Of a stretch of 34,403 bases of DNA, positions 9,254 through 18,065 are shown piece by piece. Within the stretch, counting starts at the first letter, position 1; every line of letters begins with the position of its first letter. The stretch spans positions 1 to 34,403 of the forward strand of contig CAKZPK010000531.1 of assembly GCA_937139035.1 (NCBI GenBank), read 5' to 3'. The notes beneath the pieces were generated by a model. The model was not told the DNA's origin, did no database searches, and was given only the letters and a program-made list of their open reading frames with translations. Origin of the DNA: an uncultured Crocinitomix sp. (GTDB taxonomy: Bacteria; Bacteroidota; Bacteroidia; Flavobacteriales_D; Crocinitomicaceae). Made by a program: the position numbers and the translations under genes.

Positions 9254-11860
9254 TTAATGAAGCACGGTGATGTGCCCAAAATCTTTATATTTTTTATCTG
9301 AACCGTTTTCTCGAAATGTCAAATGCCAAATATACACTCCATCTTCTACTAAAACCTCTCCATAGGTACCATTCCATCCAGCATTATAATCATACGATTC
9401 CCAAACCATTTCTCCCCAACGGTTATAGATGGCAAAATGATAATCCTGCGGAATAAATACAGAAGAAAATATAGGTGTGAAATTTTCGTTAAACTGGTCT
9501 CCATCCGGTGTAAAAGAATTTGGGATAAAATACTGTACTACCTCATCAATCAAAACATATTGATAGGCCGTATCTCTACAACCTTTATCTGTGATTGCAA
9601 TTAATTGCACTCGATATAATCCATTTCCAATTTCAGGATAAATATGGTTGGGTTCAAATTCACTGCCCGTAGTTCCATCTCCAAAATCCCATTCATAGCT
9701 GACTGCCAATTCTGATGAGTTTTCAAATTGAACTTCATTGTCAATTACATCAGGTTCTTCTGGTGTAAAATCAAATTCAGCAATTGGTAACTCCCAAACA
9801 CAAATATAGTCTTCAAATGTAGCTTCAGTTGTACACCCATCAAACGTGGTAATTACTACATGAATATCATAGCATCCTGCATATTCATAAGTATGACTAA
9901 TAACATTACCTTCAACAATAGTTCCATCTCCTAAATCCCAAACGGTAATATCTGTCAATGTAGGATCAGAAATATTGGTGATATTAACCGTTAGTGGACG
10001 ACAGCCCTCTGTATAATCAGCGCTTAAAAGAATATCTGGAACATTGGACACATTGACTAAAACAACATTATCATTTATAGTACAACCTTGCGCATCTCGC
10101 ACAATAATACTATATGAACCTGGCGCCAAGTCAGTAAAGTTTGGCAGTGCACCGAATGATCCGCCCCCATCAATGCTATACTCATATGGCAAGGTTCCAC
10201 CTGTTGCTTCTATTGTAATTTGACCATTATTAACTCCGCAACTTGCATCTATTGCCACAATTGAACTAATCAAAAGTTCAGCCGGTTCTGTAATTGTAAC
10301 TGTTGCTGTACCCGAACACCCAATAGCATCATGCGTTACAACCACATTATAAGTTCCGGGAGCCAAACCAGTTGCGGTAGGTGTAGTTTGCGCTAAAGGA
10401 TCGTCCCACAAAAATGAACAAGGCCCTACTCCAAATTCTGGAGCTGCAGTTGCAGTTCCATTATCAAACCCGAAACATGTAACATCAACTTTCGTCATTT
10501 CAACTATCAAATCATTCGCGCCAATGGTTAGAGTGCCCGTTAAAAGGCATCCATTCCCGTCTCTTACCTGATAATCAATATCCCCGCTTGGTAAACCAAT
10601 AAATGCTGCACCAATTTCAAATGTTACTCCACCATCAATACTAAATTCATAAGGCGGTGTACCTCCCGCGGCGTTAATGGTTAATTCACCATCATCCAAC
10701 CCACATGTTGCATCCACAATAATTAAATCGTCAATCAATAATTCATCAGGCTCAGTAATTGTAATTGTGCGCCAAAGTTGGCAACCAACATCATCTGTTA
10801 CCAAAACCGTATATGTGCCAGGAGATAAACCTAATGCTGTAGCAGTTGTTTGCGTCAAAGGGTCATCCCACAAATAGGCATAAGGATCATCTCCAGTTAT
10901 TGGATCTGCAGTTGCCGTGCCATCATCAAAACCAAAACATGTTATATCAGTTGCTGTAATATCAACATCAATACTATCAACTGTAATACTTAAAGTACTT
11001 ACATCTGTGCAACCAATCATATTGGTTACTGTTAACGTAACTGTTTTGGAACCAATAGTCGCATATGTATAACTTGGATTTTCTAAATCAGAAACATCAC
11101 CTCCTCCAAATGTCCACGCCCAATCCGTCACTCCAATTCCGTCATAGATTAAACCACTTATTGTCTCATCAGTAAAAAACAACTCTTGTCCTGGACATGC
11201 AATAATATCATCTACATCAAAATCAGATTCTAATTCTATACAAACTGTTTGAACATTAGAAGCACCACCTGTTCCTCCTGACCAACCGAAACGCACATTA
11301 GGGTTTCCACCAAAAATTGTAGTAACAATATCTTCAATATGATTGAAAATAAGATCACCATCTAAATAAGTTCTCATTTGCATAGCAACAGGATCCCAAA
11401 TTACTTGAAAATCATGCGCTGCACCATCTTCAATATTTGAAATAGCAAACGCTGGTTCCATATTATGAGAAAGCACACCGTTCGAATTCATTGCTAAATG
11501 ATCAGAAGCAATTTCATTTGGCCAACCGTTATTCCAAGTGTCCACTTCAATTGCTATTGAATTTGTTATCCCACCGTAACCCAACAATCCACCTCCTGAA
11601 CCAGTTGTTGTTCCAACTGAACGCAGCACAAATGCCATGCCGTCAGCACCGCCATCAGAAAATCCTAAATTTATTTGAAAAGTGAAATCGAACGGATTGG
11701 TTAAATCAATGAAATCTGGACTCCAGATACTACCAGCCTGACTAGTTGTAGTGGTTAAAGTGTAACAATCGCAAGACCCCGTAGCTGTACCACTCAACAG
11801 CATTTGCCCAAAAGATGCGGACCAAAGCATTACGCTAAATAGGATTAGTACATGTTTCAT
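9254..11860 (-). CDS. L-type lectin/SprB-repeat adhesin with T9SS type B sorting domain
   Basis: 868 aa. Order: signal peptide (1-18); bacterial L-type (legume-like) lectin domain (about 20-212) with the Ca-binding region IEVDTWNN...SDHLAMNSNG; PKD domain (about 215-298, WAWTFGGG); four SprB-type repeats (for example TCFGFDDGTATA...AYLWDDP and GGTPPYEFSIDGG); two PKD domains (WDLGDG, YEWDFGDG); and the type B C-terminal sorting domain (774-868: IPNSFTPDGD, IYNRWGEMVWE, DGVYIWHL, GHITVLH). Expected to be exported by the type IX system and to bind glycans at or beyond the cell surface. It is a paralogue of the 1189-aa protein just upstream, with fewer SprB repeats. The BNR gene follows closely. 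A TACATTTG element lies just before the start. Confidence 0.93.
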   Translation of the reverse strand: MKHVLILFSVMLWSASFGQMLLSGTATGSCDCYTLTTTTSQAGSIWSPDFIDLTNPFDFTFQINLGFSDGGADGMAFVLRSVGTTTGSGGGLLGYGGITNSIAIEVDTWNNGWPNEIASDHLAMNSNGVLSHNMEPAFAISNIEDGAAHDFQVIWDPVAMQMRTYLDGDLIFNHIEDIVTTIFGGNPNVRFGWSGGTGGASNVQTVCIELESDFDVDDIIACPGQELFFTDETISGLIYDGIGVTDWAWTFGGGDVSDLENPSYTYATIGSKTVTLTVTNMIGCTDVSTLSITVDSIDVDITATDITCFGFDDGTATADPITGDDPYAYLWDDPLTQTTATALGLSPGTYTVLVTDDVGCQLWRTITITEPDELLIDDLIIVDATCGLDDGELTINAAGGTPPYEFSIDGGVTFEIGAAFIGLPSGDIDYQVRDGNGCLLTGTLTIGANDLIVEMTKVDVTCFGFDNGTATAAPEFGVGPCSFLWDDPLAQTTPTATGLAPGTYNVVVTHDAIGCSGTATVTITEPAELLISSIVAIDASCGVNNGQITIEATGGTLPYEYSIDGGGSFGALPNFTDLAPGSYSIIVRDAQGCTINDNVVLVNVSNVPDILLSADYTEGCRPLTVNITNISDPTLTDITVWDLGDGTIVEGNVISHTYEYAGCYDIHVVITTFDGCTTEATFEDYICVWELPIAEFDFTPEEPDVIDNEVQFENSSELAVSYEWDFGDGTTGSEFEPNHIYPEIGNGLYRVQLIAITDKGCRDTAYQYVLIDEVVQYFIPNSFTPDGDQFNENFTPIFSSVFIPQDYHFAIYNRWGEMVWESYDYNAGWNGTYGEVLVEDGVYIWHLTFRENGSDKKYKDFGHITVLH

Positions 11861-11878
11861 TTTGGCTAGGTTTCAAGT

Positions 11879-11886
11879 CAAATGTA
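11879..11886 (-). promoter_or_regulatory. -7 promoter element (TACATTTG) of the 868-aa adhesin gene
   Basis: An exact match to the Bacteroidota TAnnTTTG -7 box on the minus strand, 18 bp before the ATG at 11860, implying a very short leader. No TTTG box is found at the usual 19-21 bp spacing, so the call rests on the -7 element alone. If real, this gene can be transcribed independently of the paralogue upstream. Confidence 0.5.
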
Positions 11887-11966
11887 TGACTAAAAATGGT
11901 ATTTTCCTAACTTTAAACGGTTTAGGTGTCAGAATTCGACTTAAACAAATATGAAAATCAATGGAA

Positions 11967-14900
11967 TTATTGAACAACTACGATATGTCCAAAATCTCTG
12001 TGCTTTTTATCGCTTTTATTTTCGCGGAAGGTTAACTCCCAGACATAAACACCATCTTGCACGAAAGCTCCATCATATGTACCATTCCATCCTTCTGTAA
12101 AATCATATGATTCCCACATAATTTCTCCCCAACGATTTAACACTCTAATATGATAATCATTTGGAATGAACCCGGGGATAAAGACAGGATTAAATGTTTG
12201 GTTGAAAGGATCAGAATTTGGTGTAATTGCATTTGGAATGAAATACAAAACAATTTCATCAATCGTCACTAAATGATTTGTCGTATCTGTACATCCTTTA
12301 TCTGTTGTAGCCACTAATTCTACATCATAAGTTACATTACCAAGAGAAGGATAAGTATGACTAGGATTAACATCTGTTGAAGTACTGCCATCTCCAAACA
12401 TCCACTCGAAAGTACTTGCAAATTCAGATTCATTTTCAAAAACAACTGTAGTATTATACAAATCTGGTTCAGTTGGATTATAACTAAACTCAGCCACTGG
12501 CAATTGCCATACACAAATATAATCTGTATACGTAGCTGATGATTCACAACCATCCACTGTAGTTAGGTCAATATTTACATCAAAACAATCGGCATAAGTA
12601 TAAGTATGCTCTACTGCATCTCCAGCCGCGATACTACCATCACCCAATTCCCAAATAAAGGATTCAACCAATGACACATCTGTCAAGTTTTCAAAGCTTA
12701 CTTCTAAATCCTCGCATCCCTCATACTTATCAGCAGAGATTATTATGTTTGGAATATCAAAGGTGGTAATTGTTACAGTTGTTGTTGCCGTATTTTCACA
12801 CCCACTACTCACAGTTAAAGTGTAAATTGTAGTTGATCCAGGATTTACAGTTTGAACAGGCCCAAATAATACAGATCCATCCACATCATTTGTCCATTCA
12901 TACGTATAACCTGCAGGTCCTTCGCCAGCTGCCTCTCCCGCAATAACAACATCATCTCCCGGACAAACTGAAATTGCTTCAGATCCGAAAACAGATAGTG
13001 GAGTATATTGATTAACAGTTTGCTCTAATACATCTGTCGTACATCCATTAACATCTTCAATTTCTAATGTGTGGACACCGACAACCGTTGTTATTAAGCA
13101 TTCAACATCTGGAGCTCCATCCCAAATGTAAGTGTAAGGAGCTGTTCCGCCAGTAACAGTTGGACAAAGTTCAGCCGCACCACCTAAGCAAATTGTGGTA
13201 TCTGGTCCCATTGTTAAAACAATTGGATCTGCTTCATCCAAAAATGCATCAGCAGTAGCTGTGCAACCATTACCGTCCATAACATTAACAGTAATTGGAC
13301 CTCCGCCCAAACCTGTAAAGGTTGGAGAAACTTGAAAAGCACCTCCATCTACATTATATTGATAGGCTACTGTTCCTCCACTTGCTGCAATTGTTACTTC
13401 ACCATCCATTAATCCATTACAAGTAACATCTGTCACTAATACATCATCAATAAGTAAAGGAATTGGCTCAACAACATCTGCAGTACCAATAATTGTACAC
13501 CCGTTAGCGTCTTCTATAACTAAATCATAAGACCCAGCAGTCATACCGGTAAAGGTTGGACTAACTTGAAATGAAGCACCTGCATCATTACTATAAGTAT
13601 ACCCCGGAGTACCACCAGAAACAACTAATTCAAATTCGCCATCTGCTAAACCTGTGCAAGAAACATCTGTTGGTAAAACGGCATCAATAGTAATTAAAGT
13701 AGGCTCACCAATAACAGCAACATCTGTAATAACACAACCTGCAGCATCTTCCACTGCTATATCATATGAACCTGCAGTTAACCCAGTAAATAAAGGAGCT
13801 GGTCCAAAAGAAGCACCAGCGTCAATACTATACGTATAAGTTGGAGTACCTCCAGAAGCATCAATATCAATTGACCCATCTGAACCTCCATTACAAGTTG
13901 GATCAACTACAGTAATTAAATCAATTACAATATTTGGTAAAGATCCCACAACAATATCTGCTGTAACAGTACATCCAGCATCATCCATTACTGTTACAGT
14001 ATAAGGACCTGGTGCTAATAAATCAAAGAAGTTGGAAGCCTGATAAGTAACACCACCATCTATACTATATTGGAATGGCGCCACACCGGCAGAAGCCGTA
14101 ACTGTAATTGTACCGTCATCTGCTGGCAAACAAGAATCATCTGTCGCCACAACATCATCAATTATCAATGGGGAATCTAAATCTACAACAGTTGTTATAG
14201 TTGCTGTACATCCATTTGCATCTCTGACAACAACATCATACGATCCATTAATTAAACCTATAAAGTTTCCAGTTGGTTGATAAGTCACTCCACCGTCAAC
14301 ACTATATTCTAGCGCAGGAGTACCTCCCGAAGCAACAACTGTAATTGTTCCATTGGCTAATCCACAACTTGCGTTTGTTGGAACTGAAGAATCAATAACC
14401 AACTCTGTTGGCTCAAGAATAGTAACCGAGCCTGTTCCTGTACAACCCAAGTTATCTGTAACAACTACGTCATATGTATTTGGTGACAAACCAGTTGATG
14501 TTCCCGTTGTTTGCGCTAAAGGATCATCCCAAAGATAAGTATATGGTCCAATACCTGTAGTAGGCATTGCTGTTCCAGTACCATCATCTAAACCAAAACA
14601 CGTTACATCTGTATGTGTCATTGTAACATCAAGTCCGGCAGTAATATTAATATCAAAAGTCTCTGTAGAGCTACATCCAGAAATATCAGTAATCGTAAGT
14701 GTTACAGTATATGTTCCTATCGCAGCATAAGCATGCGTAGGGTTTTGCACTGCTGATGTTGAACCATCACCGAAATCCCAAGCCCAGGTAACTGCTTCTT
14801 CTGAATTATGAATTAAATCACTTGTAGATTCATCCGTAAACGTTACTGTTTGATCTACACAGGCTGTAAGCACATCTGTACTAAAATCTGCATCACGATA

Positions 14901-15536
14901 CATACATACGGATTGAATATTATCCACTCCACCTGTACCACCGGTCCAACCAAAATAAACATCAGGCACTCCTCCAAAAAACAAGGTTACCATATCTCCA
15001 TTATAAGTGAACATGCTCACTCCGTCTAAGAAAATTTCTAAATCAAATGCAACAGGATCCCATGTTGCACGAAAAGTATGATACAAACCATCCTCTATGT
15101 TAGCAATAGTAATTGGGGCAACAAGGTTATGATTTACAGTTCCGTTTGAACTCATTCCTACATGATCTTCAGGAATATCTGTAGGCACTGCAGGAGAACT
15201 ATTCCAAGTATCAATTTCAACTCCAATAGAATTTGCGATACCACTGTAGCCCATTCCATTTCCAATCCCACCAGGAGATGTTCCTGTTTGTCTCAATGCA
15301 AAAATCATCCCGTCTGCTCCCCAAACATCATCAGCTCCAAGATTCACCTCAAAAGACATGTCAAAAGTATTCGTCAAATCTATGGTTCCAGGACTCCAAA
15401 TTGACCCCGATTGATTGGTAAAATCTGTTAGCTCATAACAATCGCATGAACCAGTAGCTACTCCACTCAAAATCATTTGAGAGGAGCCAGTAATTGAGGC
15501 AAAACTGATGACGATTAAAATTAATAATGCACGCAT
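11967..15536 (-). CDS. Large L-type lectin/SprB-repeat adhesin with T9SS type B sorting domain
   Basis: 1189 aa. A signal peptide (1-19) precedes an L-type lectin domain (about 20-212; VEIDTWN...EDHVGMSSNG) and a PKD domain (WAWDFGDGS). Six SprB-type repeats follow (for example TCFGLDDGTGTA, SCGLANGTITV, GGTPTYTYSIDAG), then two Ig-like modules (TTICLGGAAELCP; SVCPGDDVVIAG), two PKD domains (FIWELGDGS, FEWMFGDGS) and the type B sorting domain (1095-1189: IPNAITPNSD, VLNRWGEIMWE, DGVYVWEL, GHIVVVQ). Same plan as the 868-aa neighbour, but with two more SprB repeats and two extra Ig modules, so the pair looks like a duplication followed by repeat gain or loss. Likely a T9SS-exported, Ca-dependent glycan-binding surface adhesin. 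The lectin specificity cannot be read from the sequence. Confidence 0.93.
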   Translation of the reverse strand: MRALLILIVISFASITGSSQMILSGVATGSCDCYELTDFTNQSGSIWSPGTIDLTNTFDMSFEVNLGADDVWGADGMIFALRQTGTSPGGIGNGMGYSGIANSIGVEIDTWNSSPAVPTDIPEDHVGMSSNGTVNHNLVAPITIANIEDGLYHTFRATWDPVAFDLEIFLDGVSMFTYNGDMVTLFFGGVPDVYFGWTGGTGGVDNIQSVCMYRDADFSTDVLTACVDQTVTFTDESTSDLIHNSEEAVTWAWDFGDGSTSAVQNPTHAYAAIGTYTVTLTITDISGCSSTETFDINITAGLDVTMTHTDVTCFGLDDGTGTAMPTTGIGPYTYLWDDPLAQTTGTSTGLSPNTYDVVVTDNLGCTGTGSVTILEPTELVIDSSVPTNASCGLANGTITVVASGGTPALEYSVDGGVTYQPTGNFIGLINGSYDVVVRDANGCTATITTVVDLDSPLIIDDVVATDDSCLPADDGTITVTASAGVAPFQYSIDGGVTYQASNFFDLLAPGPYTVTVMDDAGCTVTADIVVGSLPNIVIDLITVVDPTCNGGSDGSIDIDASGGTPTYTYSIDAGASFGPAPLFTGLTAGSYDIAVEDAAGCVITDVAVIGEPTLITIDAVLPTDVSCTGLADGEFELVVSGGTPGYTYSNDAGASFQVSPTFTGMTAGSYDLVIEDANGCTIIGTADVVEPIPLLIDDVLVTDVTCNGLMDGEVTIAASGGTVAYQYNVDGGAFQVSPTFTGLGGGPITVNVMDGNGCTATADAFLDEADPIVLTMGPDTTICLGGAAELCPTVTGGTAPYTYIWDGAPDVECLITTVVGVHTLEIEDVNGCTTDVLEQTVNQYTPLSVFGSEAISVCPGDDVVIAGEAAGEGPAGYTYEWTNDVDGSVLFGPVQTVNPGSTTIYTLTVSSGCENTATTTVTITTFDIPNIIISADKYEGCEDLEVSFENLTDVSLVESFIWELGDGSIAAGDAVEHTYTYADCFDVNIDLTTVDGCESSATYTDYICVWQLPVAEFSYNPTEPDLYNTTVVFENESEFASTFEWMFGDGSTSTDVNPSHTYPSLGNVTYDVELVATTDKGCTDTTNHLVTIDEIVLYFIPNAITPNSDPFNQTFNPVFIPGFIPNDYHIRVLNRWGEIMWESYDFTEGWNGTYDGAFVQDGVYVWELTFRENKSDKKHRDFGHIVVVQ

Positions 15537-15564
15537 ACAATCTAATAGACGGATAAAAAAGGGT

Positions 15565-15627
15565 TTAGTTGGCTTTTTTCGACAAAATCACACTATATAT
15601 CGACGAGACTATAGTGAGCCCAACTAA
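15565..15627 (-). terminator. Nested inverted repeats between menD and the 1189-aa adhesin gene
   Basis: Outer arms TTAGTTGG (15565-15572) and CCAACTAA (15620-15627) enclose inner arms CACTATA (15591-15597) and TATAGTG (15610-15616). On the minus strand the outer 3' arm is followed by ACCC and six T (15555-15561 region), as in an intrinsic terminator for menD, whose stop is at 15642. The large loop makes this weaker than the other terminators in the window, and an attenuator or operator in the adhesin leader is an alternative. Confidence 0.35.
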
Positions 15628-15641
15628 GCCAACACTTATCC

Positions 15642-17333
15642 TTATGATTTATTGATTTTTGAAAAATATTTTTTTAGTGTTTTTTCGTTTGAAATTCCGC
15701 TTGTATTCACCTCTAACAAAACAGGTTGATCGTCTTCTCTAATTTTATAAAAATCATGAAAAACAGCTGCTAATTCCTCTATTGATTTCGCCTCCAAATG
15801 TCGCACATTAAAGGCTTCACAAATGGACTTAATTTTCGCATTAAAATGGGCCACAAAATGATGCGATTGTTCCGAGTTATTTGGACCGTCAATTATTTTG
15901 AAAATTCCGCCTCCGCCATTATTGATTACAATTATTCTCAAATTGGAAGTCAAATGATTATTCCACAAGGCATTAGAATCATAAAAAAACGAAGTGTCTC
16001 CACTTATAAAAACGTTTAGTTTTCCCTTGCTAACATTAGCTATACCTGCAGCTGTGCTCGTAGATCCATCAATACCACTGACCCCACGATTACTGTAATA
16101 AGACATACCTGGGACAGGGTTAAACAATTGGCAATAACGCACCACAGAACTATTCGCCATATGAATATTGGAATTATCTGGAATGGCATCCAATATTAAT
16201 TCAAACGCCTTCAAATCTGAAAACGGTGTTTCTGCTAAGTAATCATTATGAATTTCATTCGCTAAAAAGTCCTTTTGCTTCCATTTTCCGCCAAAATTAC
16301 TATTAACATCCTGTTCTAATGTTCCAATAAAATTGAAAAATGTTAAGGGCTTTATTTTAAATGACCGCGACAAAGATTGAAAAGTATCCTCTTCAAACAA
16401 ATATTGACCTACACGCCAATTTACCTTAGGTTTATTCAATCTGAAAAATGCCTTAATTTTCTTAGATATAATTGCTCCACCAAGTGTTATTAATAGGTCA
16501 GGAGCAAAATCACTCACTTCATCTTCGCTAATAATAGCTAATGTTCGATCAATAGAATGGCAGATGCGTTGAAAGTGCTGTAAATTAGAGGTGTTTTCAA
16601 CCAGAATTGCAACGGAAGAATCTCCAATTACAGAAGCAAGTGCTTGAATATCCAGATCATTTGGAGCCAACTGCCCGATTAAGATTAATTTCTTTTGTGC
16701 TTGTTTCCAATTTGTACTAACCTCAGTCTTGTCAACTTCAGAAAACACAGATTCAATTGGTTGATTTATTGTAATCTTAGGTTTAGTATGAAGTTCTTGC
16801 GTCTCATACAATGGCTCACTTAACGGAATATTAATATGCACTGGGCCTTTAGGAACCTGAACAGCCAAATTCAAAGCCTCATTCGCTACAGCATCACTTA
16901 TTTCTCGCTCAATTTTTGAAGGAAAATTTGGTAATTCAAAACTTCCTTTTATAAAATTTTGGTACAGATTTTTTTGCCGAATTGTTTGCCCATCTCCTTG
17001 ATCGATTAATTCAACGGGACGATCGGCTGTTAAAACCACTAATGGAATATTTCTATAATAAGCTTCAGAAATTGCTGGCGCATAATTAACAGGAGCACTT
17101 CCAGAAGTACATGTAATAGCAACAGGTGAATTTGATTCCTCGGCCATTCCCATGGCAAAAAAAGCGGCACTTCGCTCATCATGAACGAGAAACACTTCAA
17201 TTTTAGGATGCGCGTCTAACCCAATAATTAAAGGCGCATTTCGAGAACCTGGAGAAATAACAACCTTGGTAACTCCGTGCTGAACACAAATTTCAATTAA
17301 ATGTGCAACATGACTAATTTTGGTAGTATTCAT
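15642..17333 (-). CDS. menD: 2-succinyl-5-enolpyruvyl-6-hydroxy-3-cyclohexene-1-carboxylate synthase (MenD)
   Basis: 563 aa, close to E. coli MenD (556). This thiamine-diphosphate enzyme joins isochorismate and 2-oxoglutarate, releasing CO2, to make SEPHCHC in menaquinone synthesis; it is cytoplasmic. The N-terminal domain has ISPGSRNAPL and HDERSAAFFAMG with the cofactor-activating Glu (E53), then TCTSGSAPVNYAPA and LTADRP. The C-terminal half has YSNRGVSGIDGS and the ThDP/Mg region ISGDTSFFYDSNALW...VINNGGGGIF. All expected motifs are present. The start lies 42 bp after the response-regulator stop, so transcription from the histidine-kinase promoter is plausible. No other men gene is in the window. 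Confidence 0.97.
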   Translation of the reverse strand: MNTTKISHVAHLIEICVQHGVTKVVISPGSRNAPLIIGLDAHPKIEVFLVHDERSAAFFAMGMAEESNSPVAITCTSGSAPVNYAPAISEAYYRNIPLVVLTADRPVELIDQGDGQTIRQKNLYQNFIKGSFELPNFPSKIEREISDAVANEALNLAVQVPKGPVHINIPLSEPLYETQELHTKPKITINQPIESVFSEVDKTEVSTNWKQAQKKLILIGQLAPNDLDIQALASVIGDSSVAILVENTSNLQHFQRICHSIDRTLAIISEDEVSDFAPDLLITLGGAIISKKIKAFFRLNKPKVNWRVGQYLFEEDTFQSLSRSFKIKPLTFFNFIGTLEQDVNSNFGGKWKQKDFLANEIHNDYLAETPFSDLKAFELILDAIPDNSNIHMANSSVVRYCQLFNPVPGMSYYSNRGVSGIDGSTSTAAGIANVSKGKLNVFISGDTSFFYDSNALWNNHLTSNLRIIVINNGGGGIFKIIDGPNNSEQSHHFVAHFNAKIKSICEAFNVRHLEAKSIEELAAVFHDFYKIREDDQPVLLEVNTSGISNEKTLKKYFSKINKS

Positions 17334-17375
17334 TGGTACAAAATTAGTGGAAACGCGGAATATTTGACTGCTTTT

Positions 17376-18065
17376 TTAGTTTTTTATCAAAAGTCTAAAG
17401 CCCTTACCATGCACGTTCATTATTTCAACTTTACTAGAGCCGTTTACATACTTTCTTAATTTCGTTATGTAAACATCCATGCTTCTACCATTAAAGTAGT
17501 TATCATCTCCCCAAACTTGCTTTAGCGCTTCATTTCTATCTAATATTCCATCTTGATTTTTAACCAATAAATAGAACAATTCGTTTTCTTTCGTTGTCAA
17601 CTTTTTGCTTTCATTAGCAATTACAACTGTTTGTTGTAAATAGTCATACTCAATGTCTCCAACCTCAAACGTAGTTTCTTTCTTGCCTTCTTTATACGAT
17701 CTTTTTAAAATTGCATTGATTCTTGCTAACAACTCTTCCATTGAAAATGGTTTAGTCATATAGTCATCTCCACCAACATCAAATCCTTGAAGCTTATCAT
17801 CTTTCATTGATTTTGCCGTTAAAAACAAAATCGGAATTTCAGAATCTGTTTTTCTAATTTCAGTCGCTACAGCAAAACCGTCTTTAACCGGCATCATCAC
17901 GTCTAAAATAATAAAATCAAACAGTTGCTCTTGAAAGCGAGTCAATGCTATTTCACCATTAACACACAGTGTTACATCAAAGGATTTTGCCTTTAAATAA
18001 TTTGATAAAAGGGTCCCTAAATTGGTGTCATCCTCAGCTAATAATATTTTTACCTTATCACTCAT
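17376..18065 (-). CDS. OmpR-family response regulator (RprY-like)
   Basis: 229 aa from the ATG at 18065. A TTG six bases upstream is in frame, but the ATG gives the standard start MSDKVKILLAEDD. The receiver domain (about 5-118) has the acidic pair E11-D12, phospho-acceptor D55 (FIILDVMMP), T83 and K105 (MTKPFS). A winged-helix OmpR-type DNA-binding domain occupies about 130-229 (TTKENELFYLLV, GRSMDVYITKLRKYV, NVHGKGFRL). Its ATG overlaps the histidine-kinase stop by 8 bp (ATGAGTGA), so the pair is translationally coupled. The closest characterised relatives in Bacteroidota are RprY/RprX. Target genes cannot be inferred. Confidence 0.95.
   Translation of the reverse strand: MSDKVKILLAEDDTNLGTLLSNYLKAKSFDVTLCVNGEIALTRFQEQLFDFIILDVMMPVKDGFAVATEIRKTDSEIPILFLTAKSMKDDKLQGFDVGGDDYMTKPFSMEELLARINAILKRSYKEGKKETTFEVGDIEYDYLQQTVVIANESKKLTTKENELFYLLVKNQDGILDRNEALKQVWGDDNYFNGRSMDVYITKLRKYVNGSSKVEIMNVHGKGFRLLIKN

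Noticed and set aside
1..15536. Gliding-motility or T9SS machinery genes (gld/spr/por core)
   Set aside because: Only cargo-type proteins with sorting domains are present here; 'gliding motility-associated' refers to the domain name. No gldK-N, sov/sprA or porV gene is seen.
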